In this document: positions 46,344 to 62,077 of the stretch, piece by piece
Numbering within the stretch: the stretch's first letter is position 1
Layout: every line of letters begins with the position of its first letter
NCBI GenBank assembly: GCA_011800805.1
Contig: MPNW01000172.1
Location: forward strand, 91,350 to 155,349
Reading direction: 5' to 3'
From: Hirudo medicinalis
Lineage: Eukaryota > Annelida > Clitellata > Hirudinida > Hirudinidae
Length of the DNA: 64,000 nucleotides
Notes under the pieces: generated by a model
What the model was told of the DNA's origin: nothing
The model's input: only the letters and a program-made list of their open reading frames with translations
Database searches by the model: none
Translations under genes and position numbers: made by a program

Positions 46344-46440
46344 TTTTTAATGATTACATTTTCTGCAACTCATTTGCAATAATCATCAGTAATATTATTG
46401 ATATTTACGTTTTTTTTAGTTTTTACTAGTAATATAAATA

Positions 46441-46605
46441 ATGTACTATCAGCAGACACGCATTAGCCATGATAATGATCAAGAATTTTCATCGTTGATG
46501 TGGGAGGATCAGGAAAAAGATGATGCGAGCACCGGCAACAAGAGGCAGGAAATAACCGCTCATAATCGCAGACGAATGTCATCTGTCAGGACATGGTGCA
46601 TTTAA
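46441..46605 (+). CDS. 54-residue ORF, unknown (tentative)
   Basis: ATG 46441: MYYQQTRISHDNDQEFSSLM, WEDQEKDDASTGNKRQEITA, then HNRRRMSSVRTWCI. Hydrophilic, coding-like, with dibasic sites (NKR, NRRR). It lies 98 bp downstream of the acidic ORF and after a pyrimidine-rich AG (TTTTTTTTAG), so it could be a second exon of the same gene. No family recognised. Confidence 0.2.
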   Translation: MYYQQTRISHDNDQEFSSLMWEDQEKDDASTGNKRQEITAHNRRRMSSVRTWCI

Positions 46606-46899
46606 TCCTTCGAACCTCTGTAATGGATTCACTCCCTCAAGTAAACATTTCACTTCTCCTCGTCTTTCGGTAAGTTTCACGATCAATTGGGGCAGAATAA
46701 ATCATTCTTTAGACTCATTGCCCGAAACAAATTCAACACTTTCATCTTCGAATAAACTTTTGATATAAAAAAATTAATTAACATAAATTATCGGCAAAAT
46801 AAAGTTCAAATAAACTTTCAATACGAAAATAAATTATAGGCAAAATAAAGTTCCCGACCTTTCTTATCTAAAGTTGTCGCAGCCTCATCGAAAAGCTTG

Positions 46900-47010
46900 A
46901 GTGGGTTGATGGATGGATGAAGAGGTGGATGGGTGAAAGGATGCATGGATGGATGGATAGATGGGTAGATGAATGGATGAAGAGGTGGATGGGTGAAAGG
47001 ATGCATGGAT
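46900..47010. repeat. GGATGGAT-type microsatellite, imperfect tandem
   Basis: Two ~65-bp near copies of GGATGAAGAGGTGGATGGGT followed by GAAAGGATGCATGGATGGAT, positions 46914-47014. Confidence 0.85.
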
Positions 47011-47309
47011 GGATGAGCCTCATTACATAAGAACTTTATTGATTACATAGAACTTTATTGAACAGTTGCTCATGGAATGTGGCTTTGAAATACACCAGGT
47101 TGAAGTATATTTCCTCTGGGCCACTCCATCTGGTATCAAGTGATGATGACTATTAATAACAATCGGGTTCGTGACTTAAATATGGCAGCAGAAAATGATG
47201 CCATCGCTCATGATACCTGGTCCTGTCCAATAAGCAGGAAAGTAACAATTTAGGCGTAAATAAAATTTGACAACACCCTGGAAGCACCTAGGAGACACAA
47301 GGGAAATCC

Positions 47310-47624
47310 TAAAGGCCATTGAAATCATGGGACTTCATTGAAGAAGCTTCACTAGTAAACTATGACTGGAAGAATAAGATGGAATTTACGATGGGAACAT
47401 CTGCTGTCTTTCAATTTGCTCACTTGTCATCGATGGACACCGAAAACAGGCGAAATATTTCCTTCCAAATAAGTGGTTATGACTGCTATTTTCCGTGTGC
47501 CAGCAAATTCCTTAAAGTAAAATTTTTATCAGAGCGGGAAGCAATTTTATTGGAGTCTCCTCACTATCGCATCCAAATGCACGTTGGAAAAAGACCAAAC
47601 TTTTCACGTTCTTCATCTCACTAA
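47310..47624 (+). CDS. coding-like open stretch, unknown (tentative exon)
   Basis: Open from 47313 to the stop at 47622-47624. Reads SWDFIEEASLVNYDWKNKME, then TMGTSAVFQFAHLSSMDTEN and SGYDCYFPCASKFLKVKFL. Amino-acid mix is natural-looking, and CCTAAAG just upstream could be an acceptor. The first in-frame ATG is internal. No recognised domain. Confidence 0.22.
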
Positions 47625-47995
47625 ACTTTTGCTCACGTGACGAAAACCGACGGAAGAAGGCAAGGCTGACTTACGAGGAGCATTAGGAGCAGGATGCGCC
47701 TAAGAATTGTCTTTGGAAATCAAGAGTGACTGCTGTGATCAAGAATTTGAACGCTTCGAATCAATCTAAGTTAGGCTGTAGGTAATCAGAGTTAACCGAA
47801 TTCTTGACTGCAAATCACTCGAGTCACTGTCAACAGCTCCTCATGTTCCCTGCAACGACGTCAAATGGAAAGAATGGAAATCTTGTGTTTTGTTTGTAAA
47901 TTCGTTGAATTTTTAAACTTGTTTTTCACGGCAAAAATCGATGCCGATGCTCGTTCTGCTTGCTGGTCCGTGGAACGATTCCTTCCTAAATTGCC

Positions 47996-48322
47996 TTAGT
48001 TTTCTGAATTTCTCGAGAAAACTCCATTAAAATGTCCATTTGAGGCAAAACTTTGCAAAAGTCGTCTGATGTTGAGGAAACTGAGGATAAGAGCAAATTG
48101 TGGTCGACAGCAACAACAATAAAGAAGTAAGAAAATGAAAATAATAACAGTTGTTACGATCACGATTATGGCTCCAATAAAGACTGCAGTTGAAGAAGCA
48201 AATTGACAAGTACTGGAAGGGAGGCAGGGAGTGAACTTGAGAGTTGCTTGTGTCCTCTCCAGGGGGCGATTTATTCCATGCGTCATTGTAGAAAGAATTC
48301 TTTCCAGGAATAAAATATTTCC
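47996..48322 (-). CDS. minus-strand open frame with a membrane helix (tentative)
   Basis: The frame is open from 48340; the first ATG in it gives about 92 residues. A Cys/Thr-rich segment (CLPSSTCQFASS) is followed by a strong membrane helix (TAVFIGAIIVIVTTVIIFIF then LLLY) and CCCCRPQ. The Cys cluster at a membrane exit is like single-pass receptors with palmitoylated cysteines. No family identified and no other exon found. Confidence 0.2.
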   Translation of the reverse strand, partial: GNILFLERILSTMTHGINRPLERTQATLKFTPCLPSSTCQFASSTAVFIGAIIVIVTTVIIFIFLLLYCCCCRPQFALILSFLNIRRLLQSFASNGHFNGVFSRNSEN

Positions 48323-48649
48323 AGCACTTTCATTCGACAACAGCCATTCGACGGTTGCTCATGGGTTCAACCCTCGTGCTTAGCTTCAAGGTCGTCTGAC
48401 CGACCTCGACTTATTCAAAGGTTCTGATCACCGTGTCGACCCGTGTTTGGTACAGTAAAACAGTTAATCAATCAGTCAATCACGTGACCAAGTCATCGAT
48501 CACGTGACAGTCCGATCAATCAAAGCCCGCCAAACGCATGGGGTGCGGTTTTATGAATGGAAGAACAGAAGAACAGCTAAATCATGGAGAGAGACGACAT
48601 GAACCAGTTACGTTATCTTTCTTGTGTTTCCGGGTGTCGTGATGGTGAC

Positions 48650-48750
48650 GATATGACGACGACGACGACGACGATGATAATGATGATGATGATGAAGATG
48701 ATGATGACCATGATGATGATGGTGCTGATGATGATGAAAAGGGGGATAGC
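48650..48750. repeat. (GAC/GAT)n microsatellite
   Basis: ACG then ATG/GAT repeats; open frames here (Thr/Met or Asp runs) are by-products. Confidence 0.9.
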
Positions 48751-49220
48751 AGTGGTGACAGTTTCAATCTGAACTACTTCCATGGGTCAGTTGGACACAA
48801 CATCGACTGCTGCACGAAGATCGTCTGCATGGACAACAACAGTCACTCTCAATAACTACTGTTTCGAGCGCAGAAGCACGTGGGACATCGGAGTGAAATT
48901 CATGGAATAATGCCGACAATAAATCCAATTAATGCAATTATTGTAACTAAGCAGTAATATTTATAAATTTACGTATCAATTTTAGGTTGGCACCCTCACT
49001 TTTCATCATCTCCCCTTCAGTCCGTATGAGGAATTACGTCTATCAAGAAGAACATCCAGCCAAGATCCACAAAACCATGACAACCGAGGCATCGAAAGAT
49101 TTTTTTCTGGAAAGTGGAAACATGAGTTCAGTTTCGGAAACATTTTTTTCAGACTTTTGACGGCGAGCAGCATGGAGACGTTCTTAAGCCTCAACAAATG
49201 ACTCGATTTGTCGTTGATAG

Positions 49221-49523
49221 TTTGAGGCAGAAGGAAGCGGAGATCTAATTAACTCGAAAGACCCTCGCGGCATTTTCCAGTGGAAACCAGTTGACTTCAA
49301 ACTGCCTCGAATCTCCACCTTGTTTCGTGCAAATGTTTTCCGAGTGCTGGAAATATTTCCGACAATAATTGGCAGATTCCAGAATGCACTCAAAACCACG
49401 GAACCTGTTGTTGGAGTCCTTAATGTTGCTGCTGTCCATGACAAGAGCGACCAGTTACGTGGACAACACGTCGACCAAACTTCCTCATCGACACGAGACT
49501 TCAAAAAGCAGAGCAGGAAATGA
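49221..49523 (+). CDS. 100-residue coding-like open stretch, unknown (tentative)
   Basis: Open from 49221 to TGA 49521-49523, reading GDLINSKDPRGIFQWKPVDF, then KLPRISTLFRANVFRVLEIF and RFQNALKTTEPVVGVLNVAA. A second plus frame (49369-49612) ends at a good donor (CACCGG|GTGAGT), and the minus strand is also open, so coding strand and frame are unsettled. Confidence 0.2.
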   Translation, partial: FEAEGSGDLINSKDPRGIFQWKPVDFKLPRISTLFRANVFRVLEIFPTIIGRFQNALKTTEPVVGVLNVAAVHDKSDQLRGQHVDQTSSSTRDFKKQSRK

Positions 49524-49639
49524 CGTCATTTCGAGGAGGTTAGCGGAAGTTGTTGAACTGAAAGGAGAGGAAATTGACGAATTACACGTCATCGTCCATC
49601 ACCGGGTGAGTCGTTTGTTGTTATTTAAAAATAATATTA

Positions 49640-50035
49640 ATATTATCATCAATTTTATAACAATCATTTTATAATAATAATAATTATTATTATCAAAATA
49701 ATTTTTATATATTTTATAATTTTATTAAAATTAAATATAATAATAATATATAAAATTATTATTACATAATTTTAATAATTACATAATAATAATAATAATG
49801 ATTATTATATATTAATACTATAATAATTATATAATTATTATATATAACAATATATTATAATATATAAATATTTCCAGCACTCGGAAAAATAATTATTTTA
49901 AATAATAATTATTATTTGATTATATATATATTAATATAATATTATTATTATTAACCTTGTAATATCAATTATAATGTAATAATAATAATAATGTTATTAT
50001 CAATAATTTAATGAGAGTAATAATTTATAATATCC
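49640..50035. repeat. AT-only low-complexity block (TAA/TTA/TATA)
   Basis: About 400 bp of AATAAT, TTATTATT and TATATA words with almost no G or C. Confidence 0.9.
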
Positions 50036-54350
<4,315 letters not shown>

Positions 54351-54551
54351 TTGTCAGATCGTGTGAGGATGCTTCGTGTCAGAATATTCGCTCTCAATTG
54401 TGCAAACATTTCACAAAATAACTCCATTCAACAAATTCTTACAAACTCATGTCCGTTCCAGCCACCTCATGATTGTTTGAGTGGAATTTACAACAAAAAC
54501 GTGCGATGCAACACTCGCTTAAAAACACAACTCGAATTAAATTGGAATTAA
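54351..54551 (+). CDS. short coding-like stretch, unknown (tentative)
   Basis: Open to TAA at 54549-54551; reads ALNCANISQNNSIQQILTNS, then CPFQPPHDCLSGIYNKNVRC. Four cysteines and one sequon (NIS) suggest an extracellular piece. It lacks an ATG at its start and no partner exon was found. Confidence 0.12.
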   Translation: MSDRVRMLRVRIFALNCANISQNNSIQQILTNSCPFQPPHDCLSGIYNKNVRCNTRLKTQLELNWN

Positions 54552-56350
54552 ATGAGCAGCAATAATCAGATAATCTCGCTCCGTTATTTCAAGAAAATCG
54601 ACAAAACAAATTGAATTAATTTAAGAGAAAATGAATGAGCTCAAAGATAGAGAATATCAAGATAAAATAATTTTTAATGGATTTTTCTTTCTTCAAGGAA
54701 ATTGGATCACCGTTCGAGATGCGTCCTTCCATGTTTTCCACTTCCTAAGCAAGGAAATGACGAACTGAACGTGGCTGAATGAAGAAAGCCGCTGAAGGTT
54801 GAAAAATATACACTTTTGTCTCTTCCTGGCGTTCCTTCCAAATTCGAGGCGTTTGCATCAACTTTTGAAATTCGTCTTTTTTTTAAAAGTTGTCCTCAAA
54901 CTCTAACCCAGTGAGAAGATCAACATCAACTGGACTCATGATTTCCGATGCAGTGCTGAACTTTTTTTTATTCACCAGTGACTCCGGTGATTTTCCAAAA
55001 CTTTGTTTTCCTTCGAGGCCTGGAGTGGCGTTAAAACGTAAAGGTCATCAGAGATAACATTCCTTTCCCCCTTGCAACCCGTGGGAATTTCCAATCCACC
55101 GTTGCTTGGTAGGGCAGCCTTTTTGAACATCATCAGGCACAATGGGAAAACACATTTCCTGCGCCTACAAACAACAAAACAACAAAACATCGAAAACACT
55201 TCATAAGTTTGAATAAAAGCGATTTCATAATAAGTATGTTAGATGATTATCCCGCATTATATTGTGATTTATTTGACATCGCTTTGACGAATATTAATAT
55301 ATTTCTTTGATTGCATGATATTAAGGCTCACTCATCTCGCACGTATCCTGATTGGTTTAAGTTGTTGGACAGGTTATATGAAATACACTTGATATGAAAT
55401 CATTTCTGAATGCTGCATCATTCCACAGAAATTATTTCATTCATAAATTTGTTTTTAATGCAGAATTTTGTAATGTTTCTCATAAGTGCTTCTTATAAAT
55501 GTTTCTCAGTCATTAAAATATGTCTTTATTATTTTATGTCTTTTTATGTGAGAAAATTTATTCACAATTTTTTTTCTTAATTAGATATTAATGCAATATT
55601 GACATTTTTAAATTATGATATATATACATAAAAGTATTTTGTTGTAATTATCACCTTTCAATAATACCGCAGATGCATTCCAAAAAATTGTTTATTCAAG
55701 CAAGAGTAACACGAAACTATTTAAAGTCTTAGGATCTCCAGGTGAAATGAAGACTAAAAACAACTGAAAATGCGTTTATGCTCGTTATGCTGGTTATGTT
55801 ACGTTATGCATTAAATCCGTCACTCAAAGAAAATAGCTTATTTCAGCATTCACTGAATTCAACACTTCAAGAGTTAACAATCCTTCTGTAAGCAACAGCA
55901 TGGAAGGCCCAAGGTTGTCGTTACCATCCTCTTGTAGCTTCAGCCTTTTTGTTTTATTTCTTGTAAGCAGCTTCTTACATTCGTCCCTATCTTCCTTGGA
56001 AATGTCTTGACATAGGATAACTTTATTGAATGGTTCACTGTTTCAATGCTCTACTGTTATCCATGATTTTCGATGTTCTTGGCACATCGGGTTTCGAGCT
56101 TTCCCAATGCAGGTCTTAATCTTGAAGTATCTAGAACTATTTTACCCATTCTGAAAAATTTAAGAAATCTTTCAGTCAATTTTTTGTTTGTATCTTCTTT
56201 CAGGAACTTTGATACAAGTTTTTTTAAAGTTTTTCCAACATATTCTGTGGAATTGTAAATGTTTAAAATATAAGAAATTGATAAAATCATGATAATGTTG
56301 TCTTTCATAGTTGATTAAATCTGAAGAGTTATTATTATTGTTGCTGTTAA
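54552..56350. other. no gene seen
   Basis: AT-rich; 54972-55199 and 56057-56308 are open on the minus strand but unsupported. Confidence 0.45.
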
Positions 56351-56719
56351 TATTACTGTTGTTGTTGTCCATGTCGTCGTCGTTGTAATGTGGTGTTGTT
56401 ATTGGTGTTGTTATTATTGTCATTGACCATTCACCCATTTGATGTGGCTTTGTGGGGGGGTCAAGATTGGAATAAATTTCTTCCTCCACCGATCCAGATT
56501 TGGTCAGTGCTTCCTGGAAACACTGATGACGAGGACGATGATGATGATGACGACATCAGCGACGACGAGGACGAAGATGACAATGACGACAACAACGACG
56601 ACGACGATGATGATGATGACGCGGGAATGAGGAGGTTTTATTGTGGCTGTTATTGCTCAAAATATTCTCTAAGTCGATGTGTGCTGAGCACAATATTCCC
56701 CAAGTTACAGTCATCATAG
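56351..56719 (+). other. Asp-rich open stretch over a GAC/GAT microsatellite
   Basis: Open from 56351 to TAG 56717-56719 without an ATG at its start. It has a Leu-rich segment (from GTTGTTATT repeats), FDVALWGGQDWNKFLPPPIQ, long Asp/Glu runs and a Cys-rich end (FYCGCYCSKYSLSRC). Microsatellites on both sides keep the frame open. Possibly an exon, more likely not. Confidence 0.2.
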
Positions 56720-56919
56720 GGTTTTTTACAATGCAATGACGGTGACTTGAAAAATCAGTAAAGGCCTTTACATTCTTCTTGGTTGCCTTACACAGCACGC
56801 TTCCATGTCCTCGGTGATAAAGAGCATTAAGTGTTTTGCTGCTTTCGCTTGGATCTTTCGAGATCTCAGTTTCAGTTTCTTTTTTTAAACACGATTGCTT
56901 AGTTTCGTTTGCTAACAAT

Positions 56920-57022
56920 AATTAAGAAGAATTTTTATAACTTAAAGGCTTTGACATGTTTTGATATGCATAATTAAGAAGAATTTTTATAACTTAAAGG
57001 CTTCGATATGCTTTGATATTTG
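56920..57022. repeat. 52-bp tandem duplication
   Basis: AATTAAGAAGAATTTTTATA starts at 56920 and again at 56972; the copies differ at only a few positions over about 48 bp (TTTGACATGT versus TTCGATATGC). Confidence 0.9.
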
Positions 57023-58270
57023 ATATTTTTCTGAAAATTGCAAGTCGCAAGAGATCGTCAAAAATGATGAAATAATTCAAACGCGGAAAGAATGGCTTTT
57101 GGAACAGGTTGCTCTGAAGATGGATGTGCACGTAGATGGTCGTTTTGTTATTTTCACAGTCCAACTTGCATGAGAAGATCATTATGGATTGCTCTTTCTA
57201 TGGAGACTCCCGTAACAGATGGCCTGACTATATTCGCCAGTTAATCACAAATTGGTCAGATTAGATCATATCGTCCAATGCTCGTAACTGATATTCTGCG
57301 ACATTGCAACGACAACCCAAGAATATTTTGTACCATCTCATCAAACAATTTCAAACATTACGAGGCTGCAAAATAAGCTTTTTTGACCCTCGGTGCAACT
57401 AACCATCAATGAATGTCATAGGAAATTTTATAAGCTCACCGTTTGGAGAGGAAATGTTGGACACAATTCTTTTGGCGCGTTTTAAGTCTTACTCGAGAAC
57501 TCCCCCGAATACTCGTAAACATGAGTGCATTATTTGCTTCACAACCGAATTAACATTGAGTTGAAATGATTGTAATGTAATTAGAAATTATGGCAATATA
57601 ATTATTAATTACCATAATATAATTTTAAACTGTCGCAATATAATTATGTGTTATTACAACCTAATCATAAATTATTTTAAGAAATGATTACTAATAGAAA
57701 CAATAACAATTTTAATAATTTCCAGTATTGGTGTTTACTTTTCTTGAATTAATTTAATTTCGAATTTATTCCAATTACAAATTAAGTACAATAACATATG
57801 CGGTTTGGAATTTTTTTCAGGTCAAGAAGTTATTTTTAAGAATGATAAATTTTGCACTCTGAAGCCTCTGTGATGCGTGCAGGAAACATGTTTTAAATGT
57901 AAATAAAAATCAAGTTAACCTTTAATCTATTTTTATTGTTATTTTTATTACTTTTACTATTACTATTACTTTGTTGTTTCAATTAAACGTGTTTTTGGCA
58001 CACTGTTTCCTTCCTTGAACCCATGAGAGCACTCATCCTTTTCATTACTTTACGTCCTCGGAGGAGATAAATGATTGAGAACTGCAAACACGAATATTAT
58101 TTGATGTTAACACGTCTTACTGGAAGAACTGTAGGCAAACAAGTCATCTCTGAGTTTCGGTGATGTGCTCGATTAGGTGGAAATGTGTTTCTACGGAGAT
58201 ACGTTCCATTTTCTTTATGTGCTTTTTCATGTCGTCTCAAGAAGCCTGGTTACTGGTGATAAAACAAAGT
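57023..58270. other. AT-rich, no gene seen
   Basis: 57590-57720 is dense in ATTATAAT words. No supported exon. It may be intron if the exon at 58271 belongs to a longer gene. Confidence 0.4.
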
Positions 58271-58723
58271 AATAATTACTAATTATTAAATAACAGTTTA
58301 GACATTATTAATTTTTTGAAATATTTATCATCTGATGTCAAGTACAAACTTGCGAAGGCTCTCACTTGGCAACACTGCAAACAACAGAACGCATTCTTAG
58401 ATATTCTTAGCGCTCTTCGAAGCATCGGTCAACAAAATATGGACTTTAGACATGAGAAAAAAACAGAGGTGCAAAGTGGAAAAGGAACTGCCAGAACAAA
58501 CACCGGCAGAGGAGGACGTTTCCAAGATTCCAGTTATGCGATGGCAAATTTGCTTTCACTCGGCTTAATGCACATCATTAGATCATCTCCATCTCTCACT
58601 CACTGCGGTGAGATTGCTCCTGTGACGTCACAGAGGTCATCCGATGAACTGACCGTTAAAATTTTGATGCGGAATAAAAACTTCGCATTTGTTCGGGAGA
58701 CAATTTTTATGGAAATTTTATAA
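58271..58723 (+). CDS. probable terminal exon of an unknown gene
   Basis: After a good acceptor (AAATAACAG) the frame is open for about 150 codons to TAA. It reads LDIINFLKYLSSDVKYKLAK, then LTWQHCKQQNAFLDILSALR, GKGTARTNTGRGGRFQDSSY and NLLSLGLMHIIRSSPSLTHC. Amphipathic, Leu/Lys-rich start, then a basic Gly/Arg linker; no membrane helix. Entry phase 2. I do not recognise it and found no upstream exon. The best unassigned coding candidate in the right third. Confidence 0.38.
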
Positions 58724-59019
58724 TTATGCCTTTGGATTCTCATTTTATTCATTTCCGCCTTGCTGAATAATATTCAAATTTATTACATGCTCAGTACATA
58801 ATGATGATGATAATAATAATAATAATTTATAATAATAACAACGTTAATAACAGTGATGATAATAATAATAATAATATCGCTCGTGTAAACAAGCTGTGTG
58901 TGCTCGAATTCCTTAAAACTTTGCGATTAAAAGACTGATAGAATTACTTTCAGTCACAGAATATTGATATTAAGACTTCAGGAAACATTCCTCGTAATTT
59001 TATTTTCGAAATCAAAAAT

Positions 59020-59860
59020 TATGCCGAGACCGAGAAGTGCGAAAGAGGCCAGTTGTGAATCTAAGATTGCGGCCGAACTTCTCGGTTTTCATTTGTGCGA
59101 AAGTCATTTAAAGTTAAACTAGGATTGTCGGAAGAAATTTTCCGACGAAAATGCAAAGGAACAATTGAAATGTGTAATTGAGGATGTTGCAAAGCTTAAA
59201 CTGATTATCAAGACGACTGATAAGTTGGTTGATGCCATTAAAGAGCAAGGAAACCAAATTGAAGAGCTTCAGCAGAACTTCAATGAGTTGAACAAGATTT
59301 CAATGAAAAGGTTGGATGAGAACAAACAAGAAACCAAACAATGGTCCAGTTTATTTGAAAATAAGGTTGAAACCTTGCTTACAGACATGGATAAAGTCCA
59401 AGGATAAGTGACATACATAAAATCAAAAATAGAAATGAACAATGAGAGAAAGAAGACAAAGAAGACAGAAAACATCATAGTCTACAAATTGACAGAAGAT
59501 GTTAGAAAGTCAAAAGAAAAAGAACTCGTAAGAAAACTCTGAAAGAAGTAACAGAAAAAAATAGAGAATGAAATCTTGGAAATGGTCAGAATTGACAAAA
59601 AAGTTGAAGAATCTTCATAACCAAGGCCCTTGCTGATAAAATTTGAAAGCTTAGAGACCAAGAACATGGTTCTGGATAACAGCAGCAGATTGAAAGCTTC
59701 AACAAAATTATCCTAAGCCTCGATTTGTCAAAGGAAGACAGGGAGGGTTGCAAGAAATTAAAAGAAGTCAATTAGGAAGGAGGAAGCAAGAAGTGGTTCG
59801 TAAGAATCAGAGGACATCCAGGGGCCTTCTATGCCATTTCTTACAGAAGAAGAGCAGTCG
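59020..59860 (+). pseudogene. decayed LINE ORF1-like coiled-coil gene
   Basis: Reading across several stops and shifts: PRPRSAKEA at the start; a coiled coil at 59165-59407 (KLIIKTTDKLVDAIKEQGNQ, IEELQQNFNELNKISMKRLD); NIIVYKLTEDVRKSKEKEL; EILEMVRIDKKVEES; PLLIKFESLETKNMVLDNSS; and late basic blocks ending in VRIRGHPGAFYA-like sequence. This order (coiled coil, then an RPLLIKF-type nucleic-acid-binding block and an RGP/RGHPG end) resembles ORF1 proteins of invertebrate LINEs. At least five in-frame stops make it dead. Confidence 0.6.
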
Positions 59861-60059
59861 AATGAATTGAATGAATTAGATTTTTACGTTCTTTGAGTTA
59901 CTTTTGATTTTGATTTACGATGAATCGTGCATGCGTAGTTTAAGTTATTTGGTTAAATTATATTCACTTTCATAGTACCGCGGAGATCCCGCGCCATGTT
60001 TGGGGACTCTAAAAATTATGTTGTGGTTCATTTATTTGGACAGATGGATTTTGAATGTT

Positions 60060-60300
60060 TGGTCGGGAAAATAAAAAATATATAAAAACAATAAAAAAAA
60101 ATTTTAATAATAACAATAAAAATAAAAATAATAATAATTTTAATAATAACAATAATAATAATAATATAAGAGTATATTATATATACTATTATACTCTTAT
60201 ATACAATAATTGTATAATAATAATTATATATTAATGTTATTAATTATTAATTACAATATAAAATATTAATTATAACAAATAATTAGTTATGAGAAACATG
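60060..60300. repeat. AT-rich block with a 12-bp inverted repeat
   Basis: AATAAT repeats. TATAAGAGTATA (60165-60176) and TATACTCTTATA (60190-60201) are perfect inverted copies around a 13-nt loop. Confidence 0.85.
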
Positions 60301-61284
60301 GGAAACAGAAATCCCACAGAATGACAACGCTTTACAGCTTTGAATAAGGCTGAAATTTGGTCATTTGGGCAGTATATTATAATAGTAATTATTGTTTATT
60401 CAAATTTATTACGTGCACAATTCATAACAAATTTTCTTAAATCTTAAATTTAATCAAGTTAGTTCATTTGTCGTTGATTTTTCTGAGAAATTACTTATCG
60501 GTCGAGGGTTACAACTAATCATACCAACAACAACAAAGCATTCCAGCAGCAACTAAACATGCCAACAACATCTAAACGTCCCAACAACATATAAGCGTGC
60601 CAACGATTCAAACAACTGGAGTTTAACCCATTCACCATCTCCAAGACAAAGTGATTGCATTAATGCAGCAGGAAAGTGCATGGAATGAAGCAAACTCCAT
60701 TCACTTCCAGAGGTGAAATTGCTGAGAAACGACGCCCCCATCAGGGTTGGAATTGCTATGCGATTTTTCGATTGTCAAGAAATATTTGCAAATTAATTTA
60801 AAATAAAAAAATTCAAGAAATATTTCAGCTTTTGCTCAACAACTTTGATTTTCAGTGAAATTAAATTTTCTACGAAAACCTGGAGTAATTATTCCTTCCT
60901 GTGCTTCTCCTTTGATAGAAAATCTTGATTATAATTTAATTAAATATATTTTTAAGCGACAATTCAATCAAATGCGCAAAAATGCTTCTATGCAATTTTG
61001 TTCAACTAATGGAAATAATTCAGAGCAAAAGCTTCACTTCATAAATTTGCAGTGAATTTGATTTTCAATATTCTTTAGAATTTGCATTTTTCTCGTGTTT
61101 GAAAATTCATTCAGCTGTGAAATGTCCTTGCAAACATCACAACACAACACACAACAAGAATTACTAACACGACTAGTGACATCCAGCACTTCTTCACTCT
61201 AAAAAAAACCCTCAATATTTTGTAGCGCTGATTTCAAAACAAACAACTCATTCGACGCCATTTCACCGCCGTAATTATAGTCGA
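60301..61284. other. no assigned gene
   Basis: 60540-60610 has repeats of the type CCAACAACA. Open frames at 60553-60741 (-) and 60855-61055 (+) are unsupported. Confidence 0.4.
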
Positions 61285-61698
61285 ATGTTGTTTGCAACAT
61301 CTTTCGTGCCCATCAACATGGTTGACTTTGATGTTGATCCACAAGTAGGTGTGAATTGTGTTGTATTCTTGATCGAAGAAAGATGTCATGGAATGTCACC
61401 TAACATGGCTCCATTGGCTCTTGAGTACTTCCGAGTCCTTAATCATGTTGTAGATGTTGTGTTTCTTAATACTTCGCCATGGAGCTCGAACAGGGAACCT
61501 CAGAGGAGTTACCCCCGTCTTCAAACGTTTCGGCCCTTTGATTCTCCTTACGTTTTCGGGGGAGGGGGAAGGGGGAGGGGCGCATCCGTTGATGAGCCGG
61601 ATGTCCCAGTCGGTTTTTACCTTTCAGACTCATGTTTATATTCGGCTATGCGAGGCTCTCGCTGGCCTTCTTATGCCGATCTTTGCTGCCTGGACTAG
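61285..61698 (+). other. 137-codon ATG open frame, doubtful
   Basis: Starts MLFATSFVPINMVDFDVDPQ and contains a Gly-rich run (GGGGRGRG) from a G-tract. Its end lies in a degenerate tandem repeat, and other frames are open too (61454-61711). No motif. Probably not a gene. Confidence 0.15.
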
Positions 61699-61870
61699 AA
61701 CTATACTATGAAAGCTCTCATTAGCTTCTTTGTGTCGCTTACTGCACCGCTTGGAAGCTGACAACCTTCGACTATGCGAGGCTCTCTTTGGCCTTCTTGT
61801 GTCGATTGCGTCCGCCTCCATTTGCCTAAACCGGCCATGAAAGCTCGCGGTGGCTTCTTCAAGCCGTGTA
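61640..61870. repeat. degenerate 60-66 bp tandem repeat with alternating unit types
   Basis: Four units start at 61646, 61706, 61772 and 61835, each containing (C/T)ATG-(CG/AA)AG-CTC-C-TGGC-TTCTT-TG-CG with changes. Units 1 and 3 share ATGCGAGGCTCTC; units 2 and 4 share ATGAAAGCTC. This suggests a duplicated two-unit repeat of about 126-129 bp. Locally G+C-rich. Confidence 0.7.
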
Positions 61871-62077
61871 CTTAATATATGCAAACTGGGGCCTAAATTT
61901 TCATTGTAACGGCAGTCTGGAGATAGAAATTTTCAGGACTCGGCCACGGCCGGCCTATTTTTCCCGACAATACCTCATCTCTCGGCCAAAGAGTTGGCTC
62001 GTCGTTTCGGTGGATCATTGACACCGGAGATCGACGGCTTTCTTCGGCTTTCCTGGAGGGGCTTCGGAGACTCTACA

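Noticed and set aside
48584..48772. Met/Thr-rich and Ser-rich frames
   Set aside because: Product of the GAC/GAT microsatellite; the Asp frame has an upstream stop and no acceptor.
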